NCBI GenBank assembly: GCA_001038565.1
Contig: LFJO01000005.1
Coordinates: 1-45,702, forward strand
Direction of reading: 5' to 3'
DNA: 45,702 nucleotides
Source: Alkalihalobacillus pseudalcaliphilus
GTDB lineage: Bacteria > Bacillota > Bacilli > Bacillales > Bacillaceae_D
Of the stretch, positions 21,351 through 29,977 are shown in pieces. The notes under the pieces were generated by a model that saw only the letters and a program-made list of their open reading frames with translations, was not told the DNA's origin and ran no database searches. How positions within the stretch are numbered: position 1 is the stretch's first letter; every line of letters begins with the position of its first letter. The position numbers and the translations under genes are program-made.

Positions 21351-22163
21351 ATGGCGAAATTAAACGGAGTTAAACCGCACAAAGTGCAAGCCGGCAAAGT
21401 CGAAGCAATCACGTATGAGGGCGAGGTATATACGCGAGTAGAAGGACCAGCAAAGGTCGGTGATATAACGTTAATAACTTCCGACTATTGGATTGACTCT
21501 ACAAAAGACGCCTATTACTTAACCGTAGAACTCAGCGGTAACGACCCGAGAATTGTCGACGACGTAGGTGATACGGACAGTAATTTTTCCGGTCATTATG
21601 AGTTATTCCGCAACCTCACGCCAATCACGCTCGAGCACGACGGCGTTGGCTATGCGAAGTTGGTCGCAGACGCAGCACCAAAAGCGGGCGACTACGTTGT
21701 GTTTGCGGACGCGGACGATAACTTACCGGGCTATTTGACTGCGGGTGAGCCTTACGAGATTAAGCGAACTGATGATTGTGGAGACGCTCACATAACGGAC
21801 GATGACGGAGACAATTTCGACATGGACGAAGCGGATTATTATACGTATGCCTATTACGCGAAAGTAGCCGCGCCTAAACGCAGACCTACCGAAGGTGATT
21901 GCGTAAAGGTTATCGGTAATAGCGTAAGTCACAACTACGCAATCGGCTCATTCGTTACAATTGTTAAGGACGGTAAGGACTCCGTTCCTTTTAAAGCACG
22001 CAGAGAGAACGGTAGTATCGGAAATTGGTTGGCGGAGAAGGACGTGGAACTAGCCGACCGTAAGCCTGATTCAATTACGCTCACCATCACGCATCTAGAC
22101 GGAACGACCACGCAACTTACCGACGTAGCGAAAATCGAAGCTACCGGCGGGGAGGCGGTCTAA
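21351..22163 (+). CDS. Repeat protein with SH3/KOW-like segments
   Basis: 270 residues, beta-rich. Three similar segments can be seen (around residues 20-95, 105-180 and 185-235), each with a GD-(Y/C)VxV or GDITLI turn followed by acidic and Tyr-rich strands. Related segments occur in the products at 22587 and 36627, so this is a small paralogous family in the element. The fold suggests nucleic-acid or protein binding. No enzyme motif. Confidence 0.7.
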   Translation: MAKLNGVKPHKVQAGKVEAITYEGEVYTRVEGPAKVGDITLITSDYWIDSTKDAYYLTVELSGNDPRIVDDVGDTDSNFSGHYELFRNLTPITLEHDGVGYAKLVADAAPKAGDYVVFADADDNLPGYLTAGEPYEIKRTDDCGDAHITDDDGDNFDMDEADYYTYAYYAKVAAPKRRPTEGDCVKVIGNSVSHNYAIGSFVTIVKDGKDSVPFKARRENGSIGNWLAEKDVELADRKPDSITLTITHLDGTTTQLTDVAKIEATGGEAV

Positions 22164-22164
22164 C

Positions 22165-22587
22165 CTGGCGCACGCAACCGAAATGACCGGCGTATATTCC
22201 GAGCTAGTGGCGATGGTGGCGCTAACCGCGAATGGTTACGTCGTCAGCCGCCCGTTAAGCCGCGAAGCCTACGACCTTGAGGCGACCGACCCGCTCGGCA
22301 ATCACGCACGTTACCAAGTAAAGACGATTAGTCGACGCTCCGACCGCCGTAACGAATTGGTGGTTTACGCGACGAAAGGGCGAGGGCAGCGTTATAGTCA
22401 GTCAGACTTCGATTATATTATCGGCGTACTCGGAGACGAAGGCGCAGTCCCGCGCGTATTTTTAATGGAAAACCGTTGCTTGCGCGAATATTGGGCGAGC
22501 GAGGCAAGGGCGGCGAAACGGTGGGTCGAGCTGCCAATCGAATTAAACCGCGAATTACTAAAACAAAACGAAGGAGCTGGCGCTTAA
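22165..22587 (+). CDS. PD-(D/E)XK nuclease-like protein
   Basis: 140 residues if translation starts at CTG 22165, which has GGAGG (22151-22155) 9 bp upstream; the first ATG (22183) lacks a ribosome site. The N-terminus has the nuclease pattern: YSELVAMVALTANGYVV, AYDLEATDPLG (the D) and ARYQVKT (the Q-x-K in place of ExK). Group I intron endonucleases and small restriction-type enzymes share it. It is not next to an intron or a methyltransferase, so its target is unknown. Confidence 0.7.
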   Translation: MAHATEMTGVYSELVAMVALTANGYVVSRPLSREAYDLEATDPLGNHARYQVKTISRRSDRRNELVVYATKGRGQRYSQSDFDYIIGVLGDEGAVPRVFLMENRCLREYWASEARAAKRWVELPIELNRELLKQNEGAGA

Positions 22588-23477
22588 TGGCGAAAATTAC
22601 GTTAGAAAACGGTATGGTAATCGAAGGGACTATCGAGGAATTTCGTGAAATGGGAGTACAGTTTCCGATTGATGAGGGTAAGCCGGAAGATGAGGATAAA
22701 TCACCGTACATGCCCGGCGATAAAGTTCGCGGAAAGTTGACCGGGACTATCTATACGTTAATAAAACGTGATCCTAGCCGAGACGGTAGAGGATATGGAA
22801 AGGCGTGGTTTACGAATCAAAGCGCTGATGGATTTATCGGCGAGAATCAATTCGAACTTGTCGAGGAAGAAGCCTCCGCGCCACTAAAAGTCGGGGATTA
22901 CGCGAAAGTGCTGGGCGGAGCTGACTACGTAAATGTAGGCGATTTAGTCGAGTTAACCGAGGCCGGATTCCATTACGACTTCATAGTTAAGCGGGTTTCC
23001 GACGGTAAGGAAGATGCTTTTAACTCCCCTAACCTTGTCCGCGCCACCGACGCAGAGGTTGCCGAAGCCAAAGCCGCCGCCAAGCCGAAACTAAAATACG
23101 CGGAAGGCGACTACGTTAAAACTGAGGACGGAATTATCGCTAAGGTGACGGAAGTTGACGAAGGTTCTCATATTCTACCGTATAAATTCGAAGCATTAAA
23201 CGGTTCTTATATCGGATGGAAGACGGACTATTATGCTCGCGAAAAAGCCACGCAAGAGGACGTAAAATGGGCGCGAATTGGTCGTCAGCCAAACGAGTAT
23301 AAGGAAGGCGATATTGTTCGCGTGAAAAACCCGTGTAGCGCCCCGCTTAAGCATGGTCAACTAGTTGAGGTACGTCTAGATTCGGACGAACCGCTGAGCG
23401 TCAACGTAGAAGGCGATTGGCTCGTAACTGTAACGGAATTGGTAACGCCGGTCGAATCGCGAGCAGATTTACCGTGA
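22587..23477 (+). CDS. Repeat protein with SH3/KOW-like segments, paralogue
   Basis: 296 residues from ATG 22587 (TAATG overlap). At least three repeats are visible: GDKVRGKLTGTIYTLI, then VGDYAKVLGGADYVNVGDLVELTE, then EGDYVKTEDGIIAKVTEV, then EGDIVRVKNPCSAPLKHGQLVEVR. An Ala/Lys-rich linker divides them. Same family as the proteins at 21351 and 36627. Binding role likely, function unknown. Confidence 0.75.
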   Translation: MAKITLENGMVIEGTIEEFREMGVQFPIDEGKPEDEDKSPYMPGDKVRGKLTGTIYTLIKRDPSRDGRGYGKAWFTNQSADGFIGENQFELVEEEASAPLKVGDYAKVLGGADYVNVGDLVELTEAGFHYDFIVKRVSDGKEDAFNSPNLVRATDAEVAEAKAAAKPKLKYAEGDYVKTEDGIIAKVTEVDEGSHILPYKFEALNGSYIGWKTDYYAREKATQEDVKWARIGRQPNEYKEGDIVRVKNPCSAPLKHGQLVEVRLDSDEPLSVNVEGDWLVTVTELVTPVESRADLP

Positions 23478-23677
23478 CCCCCGCAACCTACTGCGTTTAC
23501 TGTGACGCACCGCTCTACGGAGGCGACGAAGTTATCCGCTTCCTGGAGCCGCCTCTGAGTCGCGCCGACTACTGTGGTGTGCGCGATTGCTTTTACGATG
23601 ACTTGCGCAAGAATGCAGAAGAATTTACGCCACCTTTTACGGTAAGGAGGGTACGCCTATCGGAGACATACGGCTAA
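23474..23677 (+). CDS. Small zinc-ribbon-like protein
   Basis: 67 residues from GTG 23474, which overlaps the previous stop (GTGA). CVYC near residue 7 and two later Cys (YCGVRDC) could bind one zinc. It overlaps the presumed start of the DNA polymerase gene by 19 bp. Not recognised. Confidence 0.65.
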   Translation: MTPATYCVYCDAPLYGGDEVIRFLEPPLSRADYCGVRDCFYDDLRKNAEEFTPPFTVRRVRLSETYG

Positions 23678-25404
23678 AAATAAAAGCGGCGGAGGCGGGA
23701 CGGAAGCGTGCGAACGAATCGACGGCAGAAGGACTGCGTCGAATTCTCGCGATGAGCCTTACGCAAAAGGAACGGGAATACGTCCAAGCTGCGCTTGATT
23801 CGGGAGCTAAACGCCTAAAGACCGGACCTCTATCGAAGAGCGAAGCCGTATCTATGGGACGCGATATCGTTGAGTCGCGAAAAGAGACGGAGCGCCAACG
23901 TAAAATCGCTGAAACAATCGCTAATAAGCCGGACAATTATTACATTCTAACGGACGACGCCGAACTGCCCGCATTTACCGACCGCCTTCGCAAAGAAATA
24001 CTACTTCAACGCGAACAATGGGCGGGAAGGTTCGAATTGCTAGGCGTCGATTCTATGACCGCGGGAGACTTCGAGGGTACCGGCATTGACTCGTATATCG
24101 ACCTTTCGATCGGATTTTCGATATGGCTTCCGCTACTAGACGAAGGCTATTACTTACCTTATGGTCACGTCGACATGAGAGGCGTTGAGGGTTTCGAGTT
24201 TCTAGCGGACGATTTCGCATTCATTGAAGGACAACCGCAGTTAACACGTTCGAAAGTGCTTGCGGCGATTACTCCTTATCTCGCGAAACCAAACCTCGGC
24301 AAAACGCTTCATATGGGTTCGGCTCGTTACGATTTACATGTCGCGAAGAATGACGGCTATACTATTCGGGGCTGCGTTTGGGACACGCTTGACGCCATGC
24401 AGACGTTAAATGAGCACGAGCAATCTTACGGATTAAAGCCCCTCACGGACAGATATAAGAAGAACATGGGCGTTGAAGGCGACGTGTTTACTTTCGAGGA
24501 CTTATTCGGAAATCGGTCGCCAGCTCCGTTCGGTACATTAATCGTAGGGATTTACGCGATAAAGGACGTTTACTTCGGATGGCGATTGTTCGAGTGGCAA
24601 TTCGAGTTAATTAAACGAACTGACAACCTTATGACGTGTTATTCGCGAGTAGATTCGAAACTTCCGGAAACAGACGTATTTATGGAGCGTTGCGGATTTT
24701 TAATCGACCTCGACATGGCCGCCCAACTTGAACGCGAATATAGCGAAGAACTCGAAAAGGCACGTCGCCAAGTGTTCGAAACTTACGGAATAGACGACGC
24801 GTTTATTCGTAAAATGGATCGCACAATTAGCGTCAATAAAATCGATAAATGGGTCGAAGCTCAACGAATGAAACGCGCAACTCTACAGAAACGAATCGAA
24901 GCTAAGACGCAGAAAATTACCGAGTTAGAAGCCGCAAACAAAACGCATACGAAAGGCTACGAAAAAGAAGTCGCTATGCTCGAAAAGTATCGGAAAGAGC
25001 TTGCGGAATTACCTGCAGCTAAGCGAGATAACGCGCCACAATTCGTTGACTCATTCGAACTTACAAACGGAAATCATATCGCGTATCTCATTTACGACCA
25101 CCTAGAAATCGAGGACAAAACGAAGGTAATCGACAAGAATAAGTCGCGTAGTACGGCGGTTGACGTAATGGAGATTTACTTCGAGGACGAGCCGACTTTA
25201 GAGCCGTTAGCCACTGTGTCTATGTATACGAAACTATTATCGACTTACTTACGACCAATGCTCGGTATAGGTACCAATTCCTCGCTAGAGATCGACGGAC
25301 GATTACACTCGAATTTCAAGGCGGGAGGAACCTCGACAGGGCGTTATAGTAGTTCGCAATACAGCGGTAGACCCATCGACATTTTGAAAGAGGTGATCGC
25401 TTGA
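23659..25404 (+). CDS. Family A DNA polymerase, N-terminal subunit (3'-5' exonuclease and part of the polymerase)
   Basis: 581 residues from ATC 23659, which has AAGGAGGG 7 bp upstream; the first ATG (23752) has no ribosome site and would drop 31 residues. Exonuclease motifs are present: ExoI GDFEGTG (DxE), ExoII ARYDLHV and DTLDAMQTL, ExoIII YAIKDVYFGW (YxxxD). A coiled coil (about 370-440) and thumb region follow, and the protein ends soon after the DGRLHSNFKAGGTSTGRYSSSQ region (TGR motif). The palm with the catalytic Asp is in the next gene. The two overlap by 4 bp (TTGA), so the subunits should be made together. Confidence 0.85.
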   Translation: MGDIRLKIKAAEAGRKRANESTAEGLRRILAMSLTQKEREYVQAALDSGAKRLKTGPLSKSEAVSMGRDIVESRKETERQRKIAETIANKPDNYYILTDDAELPAFTDRLRKEILLQREQWAGRFELLGVDSMTAGDFEGTGIDSYIDLSIGFSIWLPLLDEGYYLPYGHVDMRGVEGFEFLADDFAFIEGQPQLTRSKVLAAITPYLAKPNLGKTLHMGSARYDLHVAKNDGYTIRGCVWDTLDAMQTLNEHEQSYGLKPLTDRYKKNMGVEGDVFTFEDLFGNRSPAPFGTLIVGIYAIKDVYFGWRLFEWQFELIKRTDNLMTCYSRVDSKLPETDVFMERCGFLIDLDMAAQLEREYSEELEKARRQVFETYGIDDAFIRKMDRTISVNKIDKWVEAQRMKRATLQKRIEAKTQKITELEAANKTHTKGYEKEVAMLEKYRKELAELPAAKRDNAPQFVDSFELTNGNHIAYLIYDHLEIEDKTKVIDKNKSRSTAVDVMEIYFEDEPTLEPLATVSMYTKLLSTYLRPMLGIGTNSSLEIDGRLHSNFKAGGTSTGRYSSSQYSGRPIDILKEVIA

Positions 25405-26453
25405 TAGACGTAACCGATTCGAATTATCTCGCGATTGTTAAGCGGTTAGTCGCGGACGAGCGAAAGGTAAAACGAGGCACGAATCTACAAAATATCCCGT
25501 CTAGGACTGACGCGGGTAAAAGAGTGCGTAAATGTTTCGTACCGCCGCCGGGCTACAAATTCATCGGCTCCGACTTAGGGCAAATAGAGCCTCGTATTCA
25601 AGCGCATATCATGTACGAGAAATACGGCGACAACTCTATGCGTCAGATATTTATCGACGGTACTGGCTATTACGAAACAATGGCGATGAGAACATTCGAC
25701 TTACCGCGCGAAAACTGCGAGGACAAAGCACTCGACCCGACCGGAACATTTTCGCCACGTGCGATGATGAAAACGGGCGTACTCGCCAAGTCTTACGACC
25801 AGTCCGTTCAATCTTTCTCGAAGAAAATGAAAGTACCGATGACGGTCGCTGAACGGTTCTTTTCCGGATTCGACGAACAATTCCCCGCGTTTACGTTAAT
25901 GGTTAAAGATATTCGCGAAGGAATGAGGGCGAAAGGGTTCGTTGAAACGCTCTACGGAAGAAAGCGGAGATTCCCCGACTACCAGCGCGTAGCGGAAGAA
26001 GTAAGGCGTAACGAGCGCAAATTGACGCAGTATTACATCGAACGGAAGCCGCTACTAAATAAGACGTCACTGACCTCGAAAGAGCAGGCTAGACTCGATA
26101 AGTTGCAGGAATTAATCGCACCATTAGCGAGCAAACGCGGTCTAGTTAATTATTGGGAACGCGCAGCCTTTAACGCGGTTATTCAAGGAACGGGCGCCGA
26201 CATACTGAAGATGAACGGTAATCGTATGGCTCGTATTTGTATGGAGCGCGGCTGGGAATTAAGCGCGTCAATACACGATGAGCTGAAAATTGCCGTGCCT
26301 GACGAAGATGTTACGCCGGGAACTATCGAACTAGTACGCGATGTAATGACGAATACGGTGGAATTGTCGGTGCCGCTCGTAACAGATACCGTAATCGAGC
26401 CGCGGTGGATGGAGGAGTATTCGCCGGAAGAATGGTTCGCTAAAAACGAATAG
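25401..26453 (+). CDS. Family A DNA polymerase, C-terminal catalytic subunit
   Basis: 350 residues from TTG 25401, with GAGGTG just upstream and the start overlapping the stop of the first subunit. NLQNIPSRT (residues 35-43) normally follows TGRxSSS directly. Motif A FIGSDLGQIEPR, motif B KTGVLAKSYDQSV and motif C SIHDELKI contain the expected R, K, Y, D and HDE residues. The subunit thus has the palm and fingers but not the thumb or exonuclease. No intein-like N- or C-terminal sequences are seen. Activity needs association with the first subunit. Confidence 0.88.
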   Translation: MIDVTDSNYLAIVKRLVADERKVKRGTNLQNIPSRTDAGKRVRKCFVPPPGYKFIGSDLGQIEPRIQAHIMYEKYGDNSMRQIFIDGTGYYETMAMRTFDLPRENCEDKALDPTGTFSPRAMMKTGVLAKSYDQSVQSFSKKMKVPMTVAERFFSGFDEQFPAFTLMVKDIREGMRAKGFVETLYGRKRRFPDYQRVAEEVRRNERKLTQYYIERKPLLNKTSLTSKEQARLDKLQELIAPLASKRGLVNYWERAAFNAVIQGTGADILKMNGNRMARICMERGWELSASIHDELKIAVPDEDVTPGTIELVRDVMTNTVELSVPLVTDTVIEPRWMEEYSPEEWFAKNE

Positions 26454-26466
26454 GAGGCGTTGCTAT

Positions 26467-27471
26467 ATCGCAATCATAAAAGGACTAGACGCAATCAACG
26501 GACTTGGCGGAGGGGTTGCCGACCAAATCGCCGCTGACCTCGTATATTGGCTCGACGAATGGTACTCGCAGCCCGAGACGTGGGATAACGAACTCGACCG
26601 CACGATTCACGAATGGTACGCCAACGCCCCGCAAGTTTGGCCCAAGCGCCCGTACTTCTCGCCCAGCTCGGCAACCGCCTGCCCGCGCGAACTATACGTT
26701 AAAGCTAAGCGCGCCAAGAAAGACGGCTTCCGCAAGCCACCGTACCAGGGGCGCTGGACTTCGATTGGAACAGCGATCGGCGACGTAATCCAACGAGATA
26801 TACTCGCAATGGAGCGTAACTTGCCCGGCTGTCCTTTCCGCTTTGAGCGCAACCCCGACGGCACGCCTGTTTTCGAGGACTTCGCAAAACGTAACGTTAA
26901 GGTGGGCGATTATTACCTCTACGGAACATGCGACGGCATACTCGAATACGTCACGCAAGACGGCGAGCTGATTCGCGTAGGACTCGAGGTCAAGTCGAAG
27001 CAGACAACCTCTGCCCGTACGTCGCTACACTCGATGCGCGAGCCGGAGGAAAAGCACGTCAAGCAATGCGTCGCCTATTCGAAAATGTACGAAGTCGACC
27101 ACTACGTTATCTTGTACGTTAACGCGTCAAAGAAGGCTTGGGTCTATGCGGAGGGTGATTACGCCAAGAACCCCGACATACGAGCGTTTGGCGTGACGAT
27201 TACGGAGGACGCGAGGACGGAACTGTTTGCGCGACTAGCCGAAATTAATGACGCGATTAAGTCGGAAGTGCCGCCGCCGCTTGACCTCGAAAATTGGACG
27301 TTTAACAATTTCAAGACCGCGTGTGCTTTATCGGTAACCGACGAGGAAGTGGACGAATTAAACCGGAAAGTGTCGCGAATGAAGCGGTCGAGCCTGCCGG
27401 AGTTTAAGAAACGCCAGTACGTGGAAGCGTTAGAGTTTATCGAAAAAGTTCGCGAAGGGGAGGCGAAGTGA
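26467..27471 (+). CDS. Cas4/RecB-like PD-(D/E)XK exonuclease
   Basis: 334 residues from ATC 26467, which has GGAGG (26453-26457) 9 bp upstream. No ATG, GTG or TTG in this frame precedes ATG 26809, and starting there would remove real domain sequence. The RecB-type signature is complete: YFSPSSATACPRELY, GTAIGDVIQRD, GTCDGIL (D), GLEVKSK (ExK) and KQCVAYSKMYEVD (QxxxY). A single Cys near the first motif argues against a Cas4 iron-sulfur cluster. Likely role in phage recombination or end processing, as the neighbours are DNA polymerase and a resolvase. Confidence 0.85.
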   Translation: MAIIKGLDAINGLGGGVADQIAADLVYWLDEWYSQPETWDNELDRTIHEWYANAPQVWPKRPYFSPSSATACPRELYVKAKRAKKDGFRKPPYQGRWTSIGTAIGDVIQRDILAMERNLPGCPFRFERNPDGTPVFEDFAKRNVKVGDYYLYGTCDGILEYVTQDGELIRVGLEVKSKQTTSARTSLHSMREPEEKHVKQCVAYSKMYEVDHYVILYVNASKKAWVYAEGDYAKNPDIRAFGVTITEDARTELFARLAEINDAIKSEVPPPLDLENWTFNNFKTACALSVTDEEVDELNRKVSRMKRSSLPEFKKRQYVEALEFIEKVREGEAK

Positions 27472-27647
27472 TGGAGAGGTACGTGGAGTTATCTATTGCG
27501 GATGTTTGTCAGTGTATTTTAACCAATGATTTGTCTGATTTATACTTCAAGACCTCTAATAAAGAGTTAAGAAGTCATAGTCAATACAATTGGGATCTTC
27601 GCGATATTCCTAAGAAGCAGTGGTTCAAACGCGAGGTGCTCGATTGA
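27471..27647 (+). CDS. Small hypothetical protein
   Basis: 58 residues (MERYVELSIADVCQC..). It begins at the A of the previous TGA and ends overlapping the TTG start of the resolvase gene (TTGA). More AT-rich in its second half than its neighbours. Not recognised. Tight coupling at both ends supports it. Confidence 0.65.
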   Translation: MERYVELSIADVCQCILTNDLSDLYFKTSNKELRSHSQYNWDLRDIPKKQWFKREVLD

Positions 27648-28159
27648 GAGTCCTTGCGCTTGACCTTTCGACTAAGCCAGGCTTTGCCGTACTCGACGCG
27701 AAGAAACTTAAATCCGGAGTAAAATTAACACTCGTACATTGTTCGTCGGCTAAGACGTCGACCGACCATCCCGACGCTCAACGGTACGCCTATTTAGCCG
27801 CTAAATTAACCGCGATTATACATGAATATGGACCGTTTGATGTCGTCACTCGCGAGCACTTTACGAAGGGGCGTAACAAACGCGCTACACAAACGATATT
27901 CGGCGTATGGGGTACGGCTGACGTTGCGTTAGGACAATACGGTTACGTTATCGAGCCGGCTAACGAAATTCCGCCCTCAGAAGTAAAGAAGGCGGCGACT
28001 GGCTCCGGCACGGCTTCGAAAGAGGAGGTCGAGATTGGTGTCCGTAAATGGCTAGGATTGAGCGATGATTACGTGTTTGAGACGGACGATGAAAGCGACG
28101 CGGTGGCGGTCGGGCTGGCGTGGCTGATTCGCGAAGGACACATCGAAAGGGAGGCGTAG
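27644..28159 (+). CDS. RuvC-like Holliday junction resolvase
   Basis: 171 residues from TTG 27644. RNase H-like fold of the RuvC family: LRVLALDLSTKPGFAVLD (first catalytic D), VVTREHFTKGRN (E) and DDESDAVAVGLAWL (final acidic cluster). It cleaves four-way DNA junctions formed during phage replication and recombination, and would pair with the RecB-like nuclease and polymerase next to it. A similar fold is seen in phage RuvC-type nucleases with debranching roles. Confidence 0.82.
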   Translation: MRVLALDLSTKPGFAVLDAKKLKSGVKLTLVHCSSAKTSTDHPDAQRYAYLAAKLTAIIHEYGPFDVVTREHFTKGRNKRATQTIFGVWGTADVALGQYGYVIEPANEIPPSEVKKAATGSGTASKEEVEIGVRKWLGLSDDYVFETDDESDAVAVGLAWLIREGHIEREA

Positions 28160-28161
28160 CC

Positions 28162-28293
28162 GTGATTAACTTCGTATTCAACGCATTCACGACCGTAATT
28201 GGTACGATATTAATTTTCTCGGTTACGTCCGATTGGTTGACTACATTTATAGGCGTAGTATTACTCACAATTAGTACAGAGGAGGCGCGATAA
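28162..28293 (+). CDS. Small membrane protein
   Basis: 43 residues from GTG 28162, with GGGAGGCG upstream. Two short hydrophobic segments (FTTVIGTILIFSV and FIGVVLLTI). Below the usual gene-calling size but with a clear ribosome site and no wasted space. Not recognised. Confidence 0.55.
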   Translation: MINFVFNAFTTVIGTILIFSVTSDWLTTFIGVVLLTISTEEAR

Positions 28294-28294
28294 T

Positions 28295-28519
28295 ATGGAA
28301 AAATTATTAGCGGAATTAACGGTAATGTTAGAGGAAGCTGAAGCGAAAATAACCGAAATTGATGAACAGTACCCAAACGATGAATACGATCCTTCTAGTT
28401 GGTCGGGCGGTAATTTTGACGATGCGTACGAATTAGGTATCGAACATGGAGAAGCCACAGGAGAGTTTCAAACGCTATTAAAAATCGTTCATATGGTTAA
28501 GAGGGCGAATAGCAAATGA
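28295..28519 (+). CDS. Hypothetical acidic protein
   Basis: 74 residues, helical and acidic (LTVMLEEAEAKITEIDEQYPNDEYDP). Probably a helical hairpin. GGAGGCG upstream of the ATG. Overlaps the next gene by 4 bp. Not recognised. Confidence 0.65.
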   Translation: MEKLLAELTVMLEEAEAKITEIDEQYPNDEYDPSSWSGGNFDDAYELGIEHGEATGEFQTLLKIVHMVKRANSK

Positions 28520-28710
28520 CCGACGCTTATATCGAAAACCCGCCGGAATGGTTGCCGAAAGTTATCGAGGGCTATGAGCGCGACCTAGTCGAAATCGACC
28601 GGGACTTGGCGCGCCTGCCCGCAAAGGAAGCGGAATTATTGCGCGAAAAAGCCGAAGTGATGAACGCGTTGATTAGCTTAAAAGCTTACGTGAAGGAGGA
28701 CGCGGAATGA
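28516..28710 (+). CDS. Hypothetical coiled-coil protein
   Basis: 64 residues, mostly a heptad-like helix (YERDLVEIDRDLARLPAKEAELLREKAEVM). Coupled to both neighbours through ATGA overlaps. Possible small adaptor. Not recognised. Confidence 0.65.
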   Translation: MTDAYIENPPEWLPKVIEGYERDLVEIDRDLARLPAKEAELLREKAEVMNALISLKAYVKEDAE

Positions 28711-28898
28711 GCGTATTAGAACTAGTGGAGAGACTGTTCGAGCTGAGGAATCGTATAAAATCCGTAAAGGAAATCCTTTCGTTCATAGAGAATGAGCAGG
28801 GCTTTTTCGAAAATCGTACCGTATTATACGAAGTTATCCTAGATTCTGAAAAAGAAATTCAGAGTATCGTCGAAAAATTATCGGAGGTGACGTTATAA
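28707..28898 (+). CDS. Hypothetical helical protein
   Basis: 63 residues, two predicted helices (LVERLFELRNRIKSVKEIL and EVILDSEKEIQSIVEKL). Third of a run of four tiny genes with overlapping ends. Not recognised. Confidence 0.65.
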   Translation: MSVLELVERLFELRNRIKSVKEILSFIENEQGFFENRTVLYEVILDSEKEIQSIVEKLSEVTL

Positions 28899-29059
28899 TG
28901 ACGCAAACTACGCTAACATTAACGGTAAAAATCGAAGGCAAGCCGACCGAGGCACGCTTGGCGGAAATAGCGGGCGGAGTTGCCGACCACTTGCTCGCGA
29001 CACATAAAACGGTGGCACGCGTTGAGTTGACGAAAGTGACGAAGGAGGACGCAGAATGA
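28898..29059 (+). CDS. Hypothetical small protein
   Basis: 53 residues (MTQTTLTLTVKIEGKPTEARL..). A strand-helix-strand pattern. The start shares a base with the previous TAA and the stop overlaps the next ATG. TCGGAGGTGA is a strong ribosome site. Not recognised. Confidence 0.65.
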   Translation: MTQTTLTLTVKIEGKPTEARLAEIAGGVADHLLATHKTVARVELTKVTKEDAE

Positions 29060-29439
29060 GGTTAAATCCGTGGGAACACCGCGTAGAATTTTCGAGTGTA
29101 AAGGGCGCAATATTTACGGGTATTTCCGTAGAGAACGACGAGATTAAATTCACGTCTTCGGACGGACAAGAGTACGTAATGTATCACGAACAAGACTGCT
29201 GTGAGGACGTAACAATCGAGGAAATAATCGGAGATATTACCGATTTACTGAATAGCCCGATTCTACTCGCGGAGGAAGTATCTGAAGAAGGTGAGTCCGA
29301 ATGGGGCACGTCGACATGGACGTTTTATAAACTCGCGACAATTAAGGGTTCGGTAACTATTCGATGGTTTGGCGAGTCTAATGGTTACTACTCGGAGGCG
29401 GTCGATTTCGTCAAAGTTCCGAAGGAGGCGGGCGAATGA
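29056..29439 (+). CDS. Hypothetical protein
   Basis: 127 residues, beta-rich and acidic (VEFSSVKGAIFTGISVENDEIKFTSSDGQEYVM, CCEDVTIEEIIGDITDLLNSPILLAEEV). The cysteine pair CC and the DLLNSPIL helix resemble a small family of uncharacterised phage and bacterial proteins, but I cannot name it. Coupled to neighbours by 4-bp overlaps. Confidence 0.7.
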   Translation: MRLNPWEHRVEFSSVKGAIFTGISVENDEIKFTSSDGQEYVMYHEQDCCEDVTIEEIIGDITDLLNSPILLAEEVSEEGESEWGTSTWTFYKLATIKGSVTIRWFGESNGYYSEAVDFVKVPKEAGE

Positions 29440-29612
29440 CCACGTTATTACTAATCTTCGCGGCACTTTGTAGCGGATTATTCTTTATCGCGACAATCTC
29501 GGAGGCATCACGTAGCCAGCGAAAATACAGCACAGGCCCGATTGTCGTCGCTCTTATCATGACGGGCATACCATTCGCCGTAATCTGCGGGCTACTCATC
29601 GACCGCCTATGA
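29436..29612 (+). CDS. Two-span membrane protein upstream of nrdI
   Basis: 58 residues with two membrane spans (LLLIFAALCSGLFFIATI and IVVALIMTGIPFAVICGLLI) joined by a short polar loop. Start and stop overlap the flanking genes. GAAGGAGGCGG ribosome site. Confidence 0.65.
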   Translation: MTTLLLIFAALCSGLFFIATISEASRSQRKYSTGPIVVALIMTGIPFAVICGLLIDRL

Positions 29613-29977
29613 TCGTCGCTTATTATTCGCTGACTGGAAATACCCGCCGGCTCGTCGCCCGACTTGCCCCGCCAGGTGAACGTGTAGAATTAACGCGCGA
29701 CACAACGCTGACTGAGCCGTTTGTGCTCGTGACGCCTACGTATAATTTCGGTGAGATTCCGCAAGTTGTAGCCGAATTTCTCGAAAGTAACAACGAATAT
29801 TTAGTCGCGGTTATCGGCACGGGGAATCGCAATTGGGCGGATAACTTCGCCATAGCAGGGCGAAAAGTCGCGACTAGGTACGGAGTTCCGCTAATAGGCA
29901 CCGTAGAGCTTGCAGGAACTCCGGAAGATTATCGAACCTTAATCGAAAGGATGCGATTACTTGACGAAATACATTGA
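29609..29977 (+). CDS. nrdI: NrdI flavodoxin
   Basis: 122 residues. Flavin-binding loop YYSLTGNTRRLV at the start, FVLVTPTYNFGEIP, and VIGTGNRNWADNF are the NrdI hallmarks. NrdI supplies oxidant to assemble the dimanganese-tyrosyl radical cofactor of the class Ib small subunit NrdF. It overlaps the start of nrdE. There is no recognisable nrdH in the window, so the element probably uses a host glutaredoxin-like donor. Confidence 0.9.
   Translation: MIVAYYSLTGNTRRLVARLAPPGERVELTRDTTLTEPFVLVTPTYNFGEIPQVVAEFLESNNEYLVAVIGTGNRNWADNFAIAGRKVATRYGVPLIGTVELAGTPEDYRTLIERMRLLDEIH

Noticed and set aside
25290-25500. Split intein at the polymerase junction
   Set aside because: The first gene ends with only about 20 extra residues and the second starts with about 30. 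Neither shows a Cys/Ser splice junction or intein blocks, and both are too short for even a small intein fragment.
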